64,000 nucleotides of DNA, taken from the NCBI RefSeq assembly GCF_021735925.1, contig NZ_WMEA01000001.1, forward strand, positions 2,386,001 through 2,450,000. The letters are read 5' to 3'. A model generated the notes under the pieces. It was given only the letters and a program-made list of their open reading frames with translations, did no database searches and was not told the DNA's origin. This document shows positions 17,176 through 26,601 of this stretch, piece after piece. Source of the stretch: Loktanella sp. M215 (GTDB lineage: Bacteria > Pseudomonadota > Alphaproteobacteria > Rhodobacterales > Rhodobacteraceae). The position numbers were made by a program, and so were the translations under genes. Position 1 is the stretch's first letter. Every line of letters starts with the position of its first letter.

Positions 17176-17484
17176 TTAAAGCGAACAGACATATAAGAAT
17201 TTTGGCTGCTTTCAAAAAGCCGAAGCTGTCACAGGTAGCTACAAACGCTTCATCTCGCGCATCCTGCGTTGTCTGGTTGTCTACTGCCTGCATCCGCAGT
17301 GCGCGGCGGGCCGGGGGTGGTGACAGTCTCGGGGGGGGGGACGCGCCGCCGGGGGTGGCCATGTCGTTTCGCCTGCGCCACATGTTTGTCACCGAAGCAA
17401 GCCCGTCGCGATGGCATGGCCCCTTGCAAAATCGTGCCTTACGGGCCATTGACGGTCTCTAATTCAGACCCTTGGGGCCGCGCC
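17176..17484. other. intergenic region with a 10-G tract before lepA
   Basis: These 309 bases between tRNA-Phe and lepA hold no recognisable gene. An ORF frame open from 17269 into lepA is an artefact of the GC-rich sequence. Positions 17331-17340 are ten consecutive G residues, an unusual homopolymer here. The lepA promoter should lie in this segment, but no clear -35/-10 was identified. Confidence 0.6.
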
Positions 17485-19284
17485 ATGACCGAACTCTCGC
17501 ACATCCGCAATTTCTCGATCGTGGCGCATATCGACCACGGGAAATCCACGCTGGCCGACCGCCTGATCCAGTCCACCGGCACCGTCGCCGACCGGGACAT
17601 GAAGGCGCAGATGCTGGACTCCATGGATATCGAGCGCGAGCGGGGCATCACGATCAAGGCGCAGACCGTGCGCATCGACTACAAGGCCGACAACGGCGAG
17701 ATGTATGTCCTCAACCTGATCGATACCCCCGGTCACGTCGATTTCGCCTACGAGGTGTCGCGGTCCATGCGCGCCGTAGAAGGATCCTTGCTGGTCGTCG
17801 ACAGCACGCAGGGGGTCGAGGCGCAGACGCTGGCCAACGTCTATCATGCGCTGGACGCGGACCACGAGATCGTGCCGGTGCTCAACAAGATCGACCTGCC
17901 CGCCAGCGAATGTGACCGGGTGGCGACGCAGATCGAGGATGTGATCGGCATCGACGCGTCCCAGGCGATCCGGGTCAGCGCCAAGACCGGCGTCGGCATC
18001 CACGAAACGCTGGAGGCCGTCGTCCACCGTCTGCCCGCCCCCAAGGGCGAGCGCGATGCGCCGCTCAAGGCGATGCTGGTGGATTCGTGGTATGATGCCT
18101 ACCTCGGCGTCGTCGTGCTGGTGCGGATCATCGACGGGGTGATCAAGCTCAAGGACCGGGTGAAGTTCATGTCGAACGACACCGTCCACCTGATCGACCG
18201 CCTTGGCGTGTTCAAACCCGGCATGCTGCCGATGGACGAACTCGGGCCCGGAGAGATCGGGTTCTTCACCGCCCAGATCAAAGAGGTGCGCGACACCCGC
18301 GTCGGTGACACGATCACCAGCGAGCGCAAGGGCGCCACGCAGGCGCTGCCCGGCTTCAAGCCTGCGCAACCCGTCGTGTTCTGTGGTCTTTTCCCCGTCG
18401 ACTCCTCGGAATTCGAGGATCTGCGCAACGCGATCGACAAGCTGGCACTCAACGACGCCTCCTTCAGCTTCGAGATGGAGACCTCGGCCGCCCTCGGCTT
18501 CGGCTTCCGCTGCGGCTTCCTTGGCCTGCTGCATCTGGAGGTCATCCGCGACCGGATCGAGCGGGAATACAACATCGACCTGATCACCACCGCGCCGTCC
18601 GTGGTTTACCACATCTTCATGAAGGACGGGTCAGAGCAGGACCTGCACAACCCCGCCGACATGCCCGACCTGACCTATGTCGACCATATCGAAGAGCCGC
18701 GGATCAAGGCGACGATCCTTGTGCCCGACGAATATTTGGGCGACGTGCTGAAACTGTGCCAGGACCGCCGCGGCGTGCAGCTGGACCTGACCTATGCGGG
18801 CAGCCGCGCGATGGTCGTCTATGACCTGCCGCTGAACGAGGTTGTGTTCGACTTCTACGACCGCCTGAAATCCGTGACCAAGGGCTATGCGTCCTTTGAT
18901 TACAACCTGACGGGCTATCAAGAGGACGCGCTGGTCAAGATGTCGGTGCTGGTCAACGACGAACCCGTGGACGCGCTGTCGATGATGGTCCACCGCGACC
19001 GGGCCGAGATGCGGGGCCGCGCGATGGTCGAAAAGCTGAAGGACCTGATCCCCCGCCACATGTTCAAGATTCCGATCCAGGCGGCCATCGGCGGCAAGGT
19101 GATCGCGCGCGAGACTTTGAGTGCGCTGCGCAAGGACGTGACGGCCAAATGCTACGGCGGCGACGCGACGCGGAAACGCAAGCTGCTGGACAAGCAGAAG
19201 GCGGGCAAGAAGAAGATGCGGCAGTTCGGGAAAGTCGATATTCCGCAGGAGGCCTTTATTAGCGCACTGAAAATGGACAGCTAA
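17485..19284 (+). CDS. lepA: elongation factor 4 (LepA)
   Basis: A ribosome-associated GTPase that back-translocates or aids ribosome assembly. The 599-residue length from this ATG is exactly the family norm. GTPase motifs are AHIDHGKST (G1), [10 protein letters not shown] (G2), DTPGHVDF (G3) and NKIDLP (G4); the LepA-specific C-terminal domain ends in [18 protein letters not shown]. The longer upstream frame to 17269 is not protein-like. A hairpin terminator straddles the stop codon. Confidence 0.97.
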   Translation: MTELSHIRNFSIVAHIDHGKSTLADRLIQSTGTVADRDMKAQMLDSMDIERERGITIKAQTVRIDYKADNGEMYVLNLIDTPGHVDFAYEVSRSMRAVEGSLLVVDSTQGVEAQTLANVYHALDADHEIVPVLNKIDLPASECDRVATQIEDVIGIDASQAIRVSAKTGVGIHETLEAVVHRLPAPKGERDAPLKAMLVDSWYDAYLGVVVLVRIIDGVIKLKDRVKFMSNDTVHLIDRLGVFKPGMLPMDELGPGEIGFFTAQIKEVRDTRVGDTITSERKGATQALPGFKPAQPVVFCGLFPVDSSEFEDLRNAIDKLALNDASFSFEMETSAALGFGFRCGFLGLLHLEVIRDRIEREYNIDLITTAPSVVYHIFMKDGSEQDLHNPADMPDLTYVDHIEEPRIKATILVPDEYLGDVLKLCQDRRGVQLDLTYAGSRAMVVYDLPLNEVVFDFYDRLKSVTKGYASFDYNLTGYQEDALVKMSVLVNDEPVDALSMMVHRDRAEMRGRAMVEKLKDLIPRHMFKIPIQAAIGGKVIARETLSALRKDVTAKCYGGDATRKRKLLDKQKAGKKKMRQFGKVDIPQEAFISALKMDS

Positions 19285-19297
19285 GCTGTTCATTTTT
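19270..19297 (+). terminator. terminator hairpin enclosing the lepA stop codon
   Basis: AAAATGGACAGC-TAA-GCTGTTCATTTT forms a 12-bp stem with one G-T wobble; the 3-nt loop is the lepA TAA stop itself, and the T-run (19293-19297) ends the hairpin. The terminator therefore starts inside the last codons of lepA. Confidence 0.75.
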
Positions 19298-19418
19298 GGC
19301 GCTGATAAAGGCCGGTGCGGGTAAGCGGTTGGCGCAGCCAACTGCGGCCGCACTGGGTTGCGTTTGTAGTCCTGCAACTTTCGCGTGACTTGACCGCGCG
19401 CACTGCTAACCTGTCACT

Positions 19419-19661
19419 ATGCCGACGGTTTTCAGACAGGACGGGTTCCGGTTTTTCTTCTATTCTAACGAAGGCGACCCTCGCGAACCGATACATGTCC
19501 ACGTCATGAAGGACGGGGCGGAAGCGAAATTCTGGGTCAGCCCAGCCGCCTGCGCCCGCAGCCACGGCTTTGACGCGCGGACCCTGAAGGCACTGGCCCG
19601 GATTATCACCGACCGCGCTGCACAGATCGAGGAGGCTTGGCATGACCATTTCGGCCATTGA
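19419..19661 (+). CDS. DUF4160 domain protein
   Basis: An 80-residue protein with the DUF4160 pattern: RQDGFRFFFYSNEGDPREP, then the conserved PIHVHVMKDGAEAKFWV with a His-x-His pair, and a C-terminal helix ending IEEAWHDHFG. It overlaps the next gene (DUF2442) by 20 nt. This pairing is widespread and often listed as a possible toxin-antitoxin module, but I know of no firm functional evidence. It lies just after the lepA terminator, so it needs its own promoter. Confidence 0.85.
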   Translation: MPTVFRQDGFRFFFYSNEGDPREPIHVHVMKDGAEAKFWVSPAACARSHGFDARTLKALARIITDRAAQIEEAWHDHFGH

Positions 19662-19875
19662 GGCACATTGCGACGACGAGATGCTGTGGGTCGGCCTTGC
19701 CGATGGCCGCCGCCTTGGCGTGCCGCTGGCATGGTTCCCCCGTCTGCTGGACGCATCGCCAGAGGATCGGGCCGGGGTAGAAGTCAGCCCCTTTGGCCTT
19801 CATTGGGCGGCGCTGGACGAGGATATTTCCGTGCCGGCGCTATTGTCGGCGGATGGGGTTGGGGTGGCGGCTTGA
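19642..19875 (+). CDS. DUF2442 domain protein
   Basis: A 77-residue DUF2442 protein. The family pattern is visible in DEMLWVGLADGRRLGVPLAWFPRLLDASPEDRAG and SPFGLHWAALDEDISVPALL. It starts inside the DUF4160 gene (20-nt overlap), so the two are made together. DUF2442 proteins are small NE0471-like DNA-binding-fold proteins in some structures; a regulator or antitoxin role for DUF4160 is inference. Confidence 0.85.
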   Translation: MTISAIEAHCDDEMLWVGLADGRRLGVPLAWFPRLLDASPEDRAGVEVSPFGLHWAALDEDISVPALLSADGVGVAA

Positions 19876-19894
19876 AAACAGTGTTATATTGAAG

Positions 19895-20701
19895 ATGAAA
19901 GTCTCTAGTTCTAACGCAAGAATTATTAACAGCGATGCCCACAGCTATTTTCCTGCTTTCGACTGGGAGGCGCTAAAGTCGATACTAGACAATAAAATTG
20001 TTGCATCAACTAACATTTGGGTATTTGTTTTGCCTGCTATTATGGTCTTGACCGAAAAATTCCCTGTTTCGCTTCAAATTTTTCCATTTGGGGCGCAAGC
20101 TCCATTGGAGTTGAGCTTGAAGATCCCGTACAATTGGTTTCTATTATATTTTGCGGCTATGGCTTTCTTTTGCGCAAGGCTAATCTATGTCATTCGTTGT
20201 CCGAATTTTCTAAGACAATATAGATCTGCTGCTGATGCGGTGAATAATGGCGTCACTGCGGAAATTTTGAGGGAGAGAGTAAAAGAGTTTTTAGTCGATT
20301 ATCAGAAAAAGAAATTACACATATTAAGTGATGAATATGAAAAAATTACAAGATTAATCGAATTAATCTTGCCTGAAAATGCTAAACCCGCAATTATTAT
20401 GAAATTGGGCCAGTTCGCGGATTTCGGTGGTGTTTCAATGGAAAATTCCATTCACGAAGTTGCGGGGGAAGGCACTTATTACGTTGATGTTTCAGACTCC
20501 GATGGAGTGAATCGTTTTGGATATTCCCCTAATCGACAAATAACTAGTCTTTTAATATTTAGGCTTTTGGATCTTCAAAATATTTCGCGGCGTTCAGGGC
20601 GCATGGCTGCGTCTATCCTAGTTTCTGCAGGTTTTTTGCTTGTCGCCGTGCCAATCTTGCAAGGTTTTTGTGCGGTGTTGTTAAACTTCCTACAAATATG
20701 A
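19895..20701 (+). CDS. AT-rich membrane protein of unknown function
   Basis: A 268-residue protein I do not recognise. Two membrane segments near the N-terminus (WVFVLPAIMVLTEKF and WFLLYFAAMAFFCARLIYVI) are followed by a charged, probably helical cytoplasmic region (about 105-235) and a third segment near the C-terminus (AASILVSAGFLLVAVPILQG). The start is the first ATG in the shifted composition, 19895; the frame upstream is inside DUF2442. Base composition is strikingly AT-rich, with many AAA, ATT and TTA codons, unlike every neighbour, which marks recent transfer. A transmembrane effector or sensor role is possible but unsupported. Confidence 0.75.
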   Translation: MKVSSSNARIINSDAHSYFPAFDWEALKSILDNKIVASTNIWVFVLPAIMVLTEKFPVSLQIFPFGAQAPLELSLKIPYNWFLLYFAAMAFFCARLIYVIRCPNFLRQYRSAADAVNNGVTAEILRERVKEFLVDYQKKKLHILSDEYEKITRLIELILPENAKPAIIMKLGQFADFGGVSMENSIHEVAGEGTYYVDVSDSDGVNRFGYSPNRQITSLLIFRLLDLQNISRRSGRMAASILVSAGFLLVAVPILQGFCAVLLNFLQI

Positions 20702-20714
20702 TTGAGCTTTAATT

Positions 20715-21227
20715 ATGACCTGCCCCCTCTGCGCCACCCCCGCGACCCCGCTCATCCCCACACCCGTCTCCGGCGGTCCGGCGGACGCGAGTGTGGACCT
20801 CTGCGGCATCTGTGCGGACCAGATCGCGGCGGACAGCCCGAATCCGGACCACTTCCGCAGCCTCGCCACGACCATGTGGTCTGAGGATGCCGCCGTGCAG
20901 GTGCTCGCCTTTCGCACGCTGCAAAAGATCGATGCCCCCTGGGCGGACGATCTGCTGGGGCAGCTTTACCTTGATGACGACACGCGGGCCTGGGCCGAGA
21001 ATGTCGCGGGCGAGAGCCAGCACACCGACGCCAACGGGGTGACTCTGCACACCGGCGACACGGTCACGCTGATCAAGGACCTGACCGTCAAGGGCGCGAA
21101 TTTCACGGCCAAGCGCGGGACGGCGGTGCGGCGGATCTCTCTGGTCGCCGATAACCCCGCCCATATCGAAGGCCGGGTCGAGGGGCAGCGCATCGTGATC
21201 CTGACGGAATTCGTGAAGAAGTCCTGA
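20715..21227 (+). CDS. phnA: PhnA family zinc-ribbon protein
   Basis: A 170-residue protein of the PhnA/YjdM family. An N-terminal zinc ribbon (CPLCATPATPL and DLCGICADQI) is followed by a middle helical region unique to the long alphaproteobacterial form and the C-terminal PhnA domain (LHTGDTVTLIKDLTVKGANFTAKRGT). The name comes from phosphonate operons, but the protein is not the phosphonoacetate hydrolase and its function is unclear. It begins 13 nt after the AT-rich gene and returns to GC-rich codon use. Confidence 0.88.
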   Translation: MTCPLCATPATPLIPTPVSGGPADASVDLCGICADQIAADSPNPDHFRSLATTMWSEDAAVQVLAFRTLQKIDAPWADDLLGQLYLDDDTRAWAENVAGESQHTDANGVTLHTGDTVTLIKDLTVKGANFTAKRGTAVRRISLVADNPAHIEGRVEGQRIVILTEFVKKS

Positions 21228-21288
21228 CAGCCGCTTCACATCCGCGCCAAAACCGCCATGCTGCGTCTCAAATAACAGGAGAGACGAC

Positions 21289-22155
21289 ATGAAGCTGGCA
21301 TTTCTGGGACTGGGCGTGATGGGCTACCCGATGGCGGGGCATCTGGCCAAGACGCACGACGTCACCGTCTATAACCGCACGACCGCCAAGGCCGACGCCT
21401 GGGTCAAGGAACACGGCGGTGCGATGGGTGCGACCCCGGCAGAGGCCGTGCGCGGGGCCGAGATCGTGCTGTCCTGCGTCGGCAACGACGACGACCTGCG
21501 CAGCGTGACGACAGGAGAGGGCGGGGCGTTTGGCGCGATGGACAAGGGCGCGCTCTACGTCGATCACACGACGGTCAGTGCTGCGGTGACGCGCGAGCTT
21601 TATGACGCGGCCAAGGCGGCGGGGCTGAACTTTGTCGACGCACCCATCAGCGGCGGGCAGGCGGGGGCCGAGAACGGGCAGCTGTCGATCATGTGCGGCG
21701 GGGATCAGGCCGCCTATGACAAGGCCGCGCCGGTGATGGAGATCTATGCGAAGCTCTGCCGTCGCATCGGCGAGAGTGGCGCGGGCCAGATGACCAAGAT
21801 GTGCAATCAGATCGCGATTGCGGGGCTTGTGCAGGGGTTGAGCGAGGCACTGCACTTTGCCGACAAGGCCGGGCTGGACGGGGCGGCTGTGGTGGAGGTG
21901 ATCTCTCAGGGCGCTGCCGGGTCGTGGCAGATGAGCAATCGTTACAAGACGATGCTGGACGATCATTACACCCACGGCTTTGCGGTGGACTGGATGCGCA
22001 AAGATCTGGGGATCTGTCTGGCCACGGCGGACGAGAATGGCGCGAGTCTGCCGGTGACGGCGCTGGTGGACCAGTTCTACAAGGACGTGCAGAAGTTGGG
22101 CGGCGGGCGCTGGGATACCTCCAGCTTGCTGAAGCGGCTGCAGGCGATGGGCTAG
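21289..22155 (+). CDS. NAD(P)-dependent beta-hydroxyacid dehydrogenase
   Basis: A 288-residue enzyme of the 3-hydroxyisobutyrate dehydrogenase/GLYR family. The Rossmann start is FLGLGVMGYPMAGHLAK; the substrate loop is DAPISGGQAGAENG; the catalytic lysine is in GAGQMTKMCNQ. It would oxidise a beta-hydroxyacid or reduce a semialdehyde using NAD(P). The precise substrate (hydroxyisobutyrate, tartronate semialdehyde or succinic semialdehyde) cannot be told from the sequence alone. A GC-rich hairpin separates it from the 3-hydroxybutyrate dehydrogenase gene. Confidence 0.88.
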   Translation: MKLAFLGLGVMGYPMAGHLAKTHDVTVYNRTTAKADAWVKEHGGAMGATPAEAVRGAEIVLSCVGNDDDLRSVTTGEGGAFGAMDKGALYVDHTTVSAAVTRELYDAAKAAGLNFVDAPISGGQAGAENGQLSIMCGGDQAAYDKAAPVMEIYAKLCRRIGESGAGQMTKMCNQIAIAGLVQGLSEALHFADKAGLDGAAVVEVISQGAAGSWQMSNRYKTMLDDHYTHGFAVDWMRKDLGICLATADENGASLPVTALVDQFYKDVQKLGGGRWDTSSLLKRLQAMG

Positions 22156-22167
22156 GACCGGCCGATG

Positions 22168-22194
22168 CCGCGCCGCGGCGGAACCGCGGTGCGG
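22168..22194 (+). terminator. GC-rich hairpin between two dehydrogenase genes
   Basis: CCGCGCCGCGG-CGGAA-CCGCGGTGCGG forms an 11-bp stem with one wobble, 13 nt after the stop. There is no T-tail, so it may be a transcript-stability element or a Rho-assisted terminator rather than an intrinsic terminator. Confidence 0.4.
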
Positions 22195-22248
22195 CACGAC
22201 TGGTTTGACTGAAGACGCCCACAAAGCGGGCGCGAAAGGACATCTATC

Positions 22249-23031
22249 ATGAACATGACCGGAAAGAACTGCATCGTGACGGGCGCCGCCAGCGGCATCG
22301 GCCGCGCGATTGCCGAGAAATACATCAGCGACGGCGCGAACGTCTGCATCGCCGACCTGAAGCTGGAGTCGGCGCAAAAGGTTGCGGACGAGCTGACCGC
22401 CAAGGGCCCCGGTCGTGCGATCGCGGTCGAGATGGACGTGACCGACGAGGATGCGGTGAATGCGGGTGTCGCGCAGACGGTCAAGGAGCTGGGCAGCGTC
22501 GATGTGCTGGTCAGCAACGCTGGCATCCAGATCGTGCACCGGATCGAGGATTTCCCCTATGCGGAATGGAAGAAGCTGCTGTCGATCCACCTCGACGGGG
22601 CGTTCCTGACGACAAAGGCCTGCCTGCCGCACATGTACAAACAGGGGTCCGGCACGGTGATCTACATGGGGTCGGTGCATTCCAAGGAAGCTTCGCCGCT
22701 GAAGTCGGCCTATGTCACCGCCAAGCACGGGTTGCTGGGGCTGGCGCGGACATTGGCCAAGGAGGGCGGACCGAAGGGCGTGCGCAGTCACGTGATCTGT
22801 CCGGGATTCGTGAAGACTCCGCTGGTCGAAAAGCAGATCCCCGAGCAGGCCCGCGATCTGGGGATCTCGGAGGAAGAAGTCGTGAGCCGCGTCATGCTGG
22901 GCCAGACCGTCGATACGGAATTCACGACCGTTGAGGATATCGCGAACCTCGCCTGGGTCTTCGCGGCCTTTCCGACGAATGCGCTGACGGGCCAGTCGCT
23001 GGTGGCGAGCCACGGTTGGTACATGAACTAA
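22249..23031 (+). CDS. bdhA: 3-hydroxybutyrate dehydrogenase
   Basis: A 260-residue short-chain dehydrogenase converting D-3-hydroxybutyrate to acetoacetate with NAD, a step in PHB breakdown. Motifs: [15 protein letters not shown] (cofactor loop), SNAGIQ, and the catalytic tetrad in [10 protein letters not shown] and [10 protein letters not shown] (Tyr-x-x-x-Lys). The SVHSKEA and [13 protein letters not shown] segments and the lid region [14 protein letters not shown] are typical of this enzyme rather than of generic SDRs. The ATG is preceded by GCGAAAGGA. Confidence 0.9.
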   Translation: MNMTGKNCIVTGAASGIGRAIAEKYISDGANVCIADLKLESAQKVADELTAKGPGRAIAVEMDVTDEDAVNAGVAQTVKELGSVDVLVSNAGIQIVHRIEDFPYAEWKKLLSIHLDGAFLTTKACLPHMYKQGSGTVIYMGSVHSKEASPLKSAYVTAKHGLLGLARTLAKEGGPKGVRSHVICPGFVKTPLVEKQIPEQARDLGISEEEVVSRVMLGQTVDTEFTTVEDIANLAWVFAAFPTNALTGQSLVASHGWYMN

Positions 23032-23197
23032 GCATTCCGCGCGGGTGGTCCGGACCGGGCCGCCGGGGCACATCAATCGGTCTTGCCATAAAGCTGGCGC
23101 TCTGGATCGCATTGAAAGGCTTGATCGCCAGAGCAGGGGCCGCATTCTTGCGGTAAGCCGGATGGTCGGCCCAAGACCACGTCTGGCGATTTAAAGA

Positions 23198-23617
23198 GTG
23201 GAACCCGTCACGATCCTGATGGACCCTGTCATCCTGCGTACCGATCAGGACGTGCATCGGGTGACGGTGATCTGCGGCGTGGCCTAAGACGTGGACGCGG
23301 CGCGTGAGGTGATCAGCGCTGCGGTCAAGGCCGGCAAGACGGTTCGCTCGGAAGATCACCCGGTGCAAATCTTCGCGCAGGAGTTCGCTGCATCGTCGAT
23401 CAATTTCAAGATGACGTGGTGGACGGAATCCGCGCAGCTCGACGTGCGGACCTCGCGCGACGCGGTGATCTCTGCGGTCAGGCGCGCGCTGGAAGTTGCG
23501 GGCATCGGAATCCCGTTCCCCTGCCGCAACCTGACCTTCAAGGAGCCGCTGCCGCTTGCTCGCGGTGCAGCGGCTGCCAATGAACGAGAGCCGGAGGCCG
23601 CGGACCTCGGCGACTGA
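23198..23617 (+). pseudogene. C-terminal remnant of an MscS-type channel
   Basis: The frame reads VEPVTILMDPVILRTDQDVHRV and then GVA, a TAA stop (23285-23287), and DVDAAREVISAAVKAGK, continuing to FAASSINFKMTWWTES and GIGIPFPCRNLTF. This is the beta/C-terminal cytoplasmic domain of small-conductance mechanosensitive channels. The stop replaces what is usually the tyrosine of a GVAYD motif, and the membrane-spanning N-terminal part is missing, since no membrane-like frame precedes 23198. I therefore call it a decayed fragment. Confidence 0.8.
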
Positions 23618-23647
23618 GGATGCGCAGCGCCGGGGGCTGTGCCTGTC

Positions 23648-23974
23648 CTAGGTCGGGACCACGTGCAGGGCAAAGCTGCCCAGCATGACGAAAAGCGCCA
23701 GCACGAGGGCCAGCAGGAAGATGTCGGCGAGGGTGGAATTGTCGTCAAGCACGGCGTCCGACCTGATCCGTTTCCGCACCAGGCGCATGCGCAGGAAGGC
23801 GATCAGGATGACGGTCGCGCCGCTGAGCAGCAGGGCGATGGATGTCACAGGGCTGGGTGTGGGGCTGCCGAGACGCGCGATGGCAAGGCCGAAACCCACG
23901 ACCGACATTGCGGTCCGGACCCAGGCCAGAAACGTCCGCTCGTTCGCCGCATGGTCTGCGTAATTGGCAATCAT
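23648..23974 (-). CDS. DUF202/YidH family membrane protein
   Basis: A 108-residue inner-membrane protein of the DUF202 family. The signature is ANERTFLAWVRTAMSVVGFGLAIARL, followed by two more hydrophobic segments (SIALLLSGATVILIAFL and IFLLALVLALFVMLGSFAL). Its ATG overlaps the mprF stop (ATGA), so it is co-transcribed behind mprF. A role in membrane stress is possible; the function is unknown. Confidence 0.88.
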   Translation of the reverse strand: MIANYADHAANERTFLAWVRTAMSVVGFGLAIARLGSPTPSPVTSIALLLSGATVILIAFLRMRLVRKRIRSDAVLDDNSTLADIFLLALVLALFVMLGSFALHVVPT

Positions 23975-26601
23975 ATGTCGCGCTTTCGCCGGATGACGCC
24001 GGGCAAGCCGCCGGAGATCAGGGTGTTCACCTCGTAAAGCGTGCGCGCCGCGTCAAGGCGACCGGGGCTGGCAAGGTAGTTGGGTGACCAGACCGGATCG
24101 AATTTCTGCTTGAAGCTGCGCAGGCCCTCGAAATTATAGAATCGCTCTCCGTGGGTGTAGATGAAGCCGCCGACGCGGTTCCAGACCGGGGCATGGGGGC
24201 GGTTTTCGAGGCCCGCGAGCGGTGCAGCCCCCAGCGAAAACCATGTATATCCCGCGTCCTTGGCCCACATCAGCATCTCGGCGAACAGGCCGTCCATGGC
24301 GGCGGGTGTCGTCGTGTGGTCATAGCGCATCAGGTCGATGGCGATTTCCTGTGTCGTGCCCCCGCGCAGCAGGGTGGCGAAGGACGCGATCTGCCCGGTT
24401 TCCGTGTGGCGCAGGACAGCGTGATCGAAGTGAGACAGGTAATCGGGATCGAAAGCGCCGAGCGCAAAGGATTTCTCTGTCCCCGCCTTCAGCGCGAGCC
24501 ATTTATCAGAAACCTGACGCAGCGCGTCGATGTTGTCCGCGACCTGATCCGCCGGGATGATCGCGAAGGCGTAGCCATCGCGGGTGGCGCGGGCCTTGGC
24601 GTGGCGCCAGTCCTTGCGTTTCGATCCCTCCAGCGAGAAGGCGGCGAGGGGGACGCGGGCGATTTCCCCGATCTTGACCACCGACAGGCCAAGGTCGATG
24701 TAGGTCGGCAGATAGGCGGTCTGCACCGCGTAAAAGGCGCAGCGGCGGCCCATTCGGTCGGCCTGATCGCGTAAGCCCCAGATCAGCGCCTCTCCTGCCA
24801 CCGGGTCGCCGACGGGATCGCCCTTGGCGATCAGGCTGGTGCCGGTGTCGGCATAGGCGATGAAGGCGCTTTGGTCGTCGGCGATCAGGAATCGCTTGTC
24901 GCCGGTCAGGGCCATCGCAGCCTCGGTGTCCGGGCTGGCGAGGGTCAGCCGGCGCACGACATCGGGGATGGGTTCGGCGGACAGGCGCATGCTGGACCGG
25001 CTGATCAGCGCGTTCAATGCGACGGCCGTCAGGATCACGACGACGGCCAGCGTGGCGCGCAAGAAGCGTGGTGCATCGCCGTTCCACGCAAAGCGCCACC
25101 AGAGCGCGTCGGTGTAATCGATATTGCGGTAGGCGAAGAAGCCGATCCACGTGATGCCGGCAACCAGCAGGGCGACACTGACCAGCCAGCGCGGGTTCAG
25201 GCGCATCGCGGAGCCGAGGCCGACACGGTAGAACACGCTGCGGAAGGTCCACAGGATCGCCAGCGACAGCGCCAATGCGACGGCGGTCCCGAGTTCTGCC
25301 GCCTTCAGCAGCGACAGGATCAGCCCGGCGCCCAGCAGGGCCATGGCGATGAACCAGGCCCGCGCCATGCGGCGGTAAAGCCCGCGCGCCACGATCAGCA
25401 GCAGGACGCCCGCGACGCTGGCCAGCAGGTGCGATGTCTCGACCAGTCCCAACGGCAGCAGGTCGCGCAGGGCGGCGGCATGGCCTTCCTCGGTCGGCAG
25501 GTCGCCGCGCAGCAGCAGGGCCGCACCCGACAGTAGGGCAAGCGCCGCCGAGAGCACCGGCACGATGGGCCGGGTCGCGCGGACCAGCGTCTGGCGGGCG
25601 GCACTGGCGCGGTCGCGGTTGGTCAGACCCCAGGCCAGCGACAGGCCCGCCACGGCGATGACGAAAGGCAGCACGGTATAGATCATGCGGTAGAACAGCA
25701 GCGCCACCAGCAGGTCCGACCGTCCGGTGCCGCCAAGGCCCGCGATGATCGCCGCCTCGAACACGCCCAGACCGCCGGGCGCGTGGCTGGCGACGCCCAG
25801 CCCCAGCGCACCGATGAACAGCACGAAGAACAGCACGAAGTTCTGCGCGAGATCGTCCGGCAACAGGACGTAAAGCGTCAGCGCCGTCGCCGTCAGGTCG
25901 ATCAAGGCGATCGCCATCAGCACCAGCATCTGGCGCGCCGCAGGCAGGGTGATCTGGACGGCGCGCAGCCTGATGCTGCGTGGCCCCCGCGCGGTCCAGA
26001 TGAGCAGGGCCGCGACAGCGACAAGGATCAGGCCCCCCACGGCGGCCTCTGATCCCGCGGGCAGGCGGATCACGGCGCTGAGGCCGGTGGGGTGAAAGAT
26101 GAAGAGCCCGCCCAGCAGAACCAGCAGGCCCAGCAGGAAGGCGAGCCACGATGTGGCGATCAGCTTGGCCACGGCACCCACATCGACGCCGAAGGCCGCA
26201 TAGACTCGGTAGCGGATCGCGCCGCCGGTCAGCCACGAAAACCCAAGCAGGTTCGACACTGCCATGGAACTGACGCCGGTCAGCACCGGCACGTAACCGG
26301 GCATGGGCGGGGCGTGCAGGCTGCGCAGGATGACCGGATCGTAAAGCGCAAGCGCCGCATAGCTGGCGAGCATCGCTGCGATGGAAAGGGCGATCCGGTC
26401 CCAGCCATAGCCGTCCAGATCGCGGCGCAGATCGCCCAAGTCGATGTCGCGGCTCAGGTCGCGCAACACCACCAAGGCGATCATCGTGATCGCCAGCGGC
26501 ACGATCAGGCGCCACCCGTCCCAGCCCAGAACCTTTGCAGGCCAGCCCGCCTGCGCGTCCGAGGGGGGCGGGGTCGTCTTGTCTGGCGCGGTCAGGGGCA
26601 T
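23971..26601 (-). CDS. mprF: phosphatidylglycerol lysyltransferase/flippase MprF
   Basis: An 876-residue inner-membrane enzyme that adds an amino acid (typically lysine or alanine) from aminoacyl-tRNA to phosphatidylglycerol and flips the product, lowering surface negative charge against cationic peptides. The N-terminal half has about 14 hydrophobic segments (flippase domain, e.g. FFVLFIGALGLGVASHAPGG). The C-terminal third is the DUF2156 synthase domain (SFALGAFDPDYLSHF, AYTWFSLGAAPLAGLENR-like, GERFYNFEGLRSFKQKF). I chose the ATG at 26601, 9 nt after GGAG; a TTG at 26652 is less likely. Whether it makes lysyl- or alanyl-PG cannot be told. Confidence 0.92.
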   Translation of the reverse strand: MPLTAPDKTTPPPSDAQAGWPAKVLGWDGWRLIVPLAITMIALVVLRDLSRDIDLGDLRRDLDGYGWDRIALSIAAMLASYAALALYDPVILRSLHAPPMPGYVPVLTGVSSMAVSNLLGFSWLTGGAIRYRVYAAFGVDVGAVAKLIATSWLAFLLGLLVLLGGLFIFHPTGLSAVIRLPAGSEAAVGGLILVAVAALLIWTARGPRSIRLRAVQITLPAARQMLVLMAIALIDLTATALTLYVLLPDDLAQNFVLFFVLFIGALGLGVASHAPGGLGVFEAAIIAGLGGTGRSDLLVALLFYRMIYTVLPFVIAVAGLSLAWGLTNRDRASAARQTLVRATRPIVPVLSAALALLSGAALLLRGDLPTEEGHAAALRDLLPLGLVETSHLLASVAGVLLLIVARGLYRRMARAWFIAMALLGAGLILSLLKAAELGTAVALALSLAILWTFRSVFYRVGLGSAMRLNPRWLVSVALLVAGITWIGFFAYRNIDYTDALWWRFAWNGDAPRFLRATLAVVVILTAVALNALISRSSMRLSAEPIPDVVRRLTLASPDTEAAMALTGDKRFLIADDQSAFIAYADTGTSLIAKGDPVGDPVAGEALIWGLRDQADRMGRRCAFYAVQTAYLPTYIDLGLSVVKIGEIARVPLAAFSLEGSKRKDWRHAKARATRDGYAFAIIPADQVADNIDALRQVSDKWLALKAGTEKSFALGAFDPDYLSHFDHAVLRHTETGQIASFATLLRGGTTQEIAIDLMRYDHTTTPAAMDGLFAEMLMWAKDAGYTWFSLGAAPLAGLENRPHAPVWNRVGGFIYTHGERFYNFEGLRSFKQKFDPVWSPNYLASPGRLDAARTLYEVNTLISGGLPGVIRRKRDI

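Noticed and set aside
17269..17484. Extended N-terminus of LepA starting at 17269
   Set aside because: The extension is not conserved, passes through the G tract, and the ATG at 17485 gives the standard 599-residue protein.
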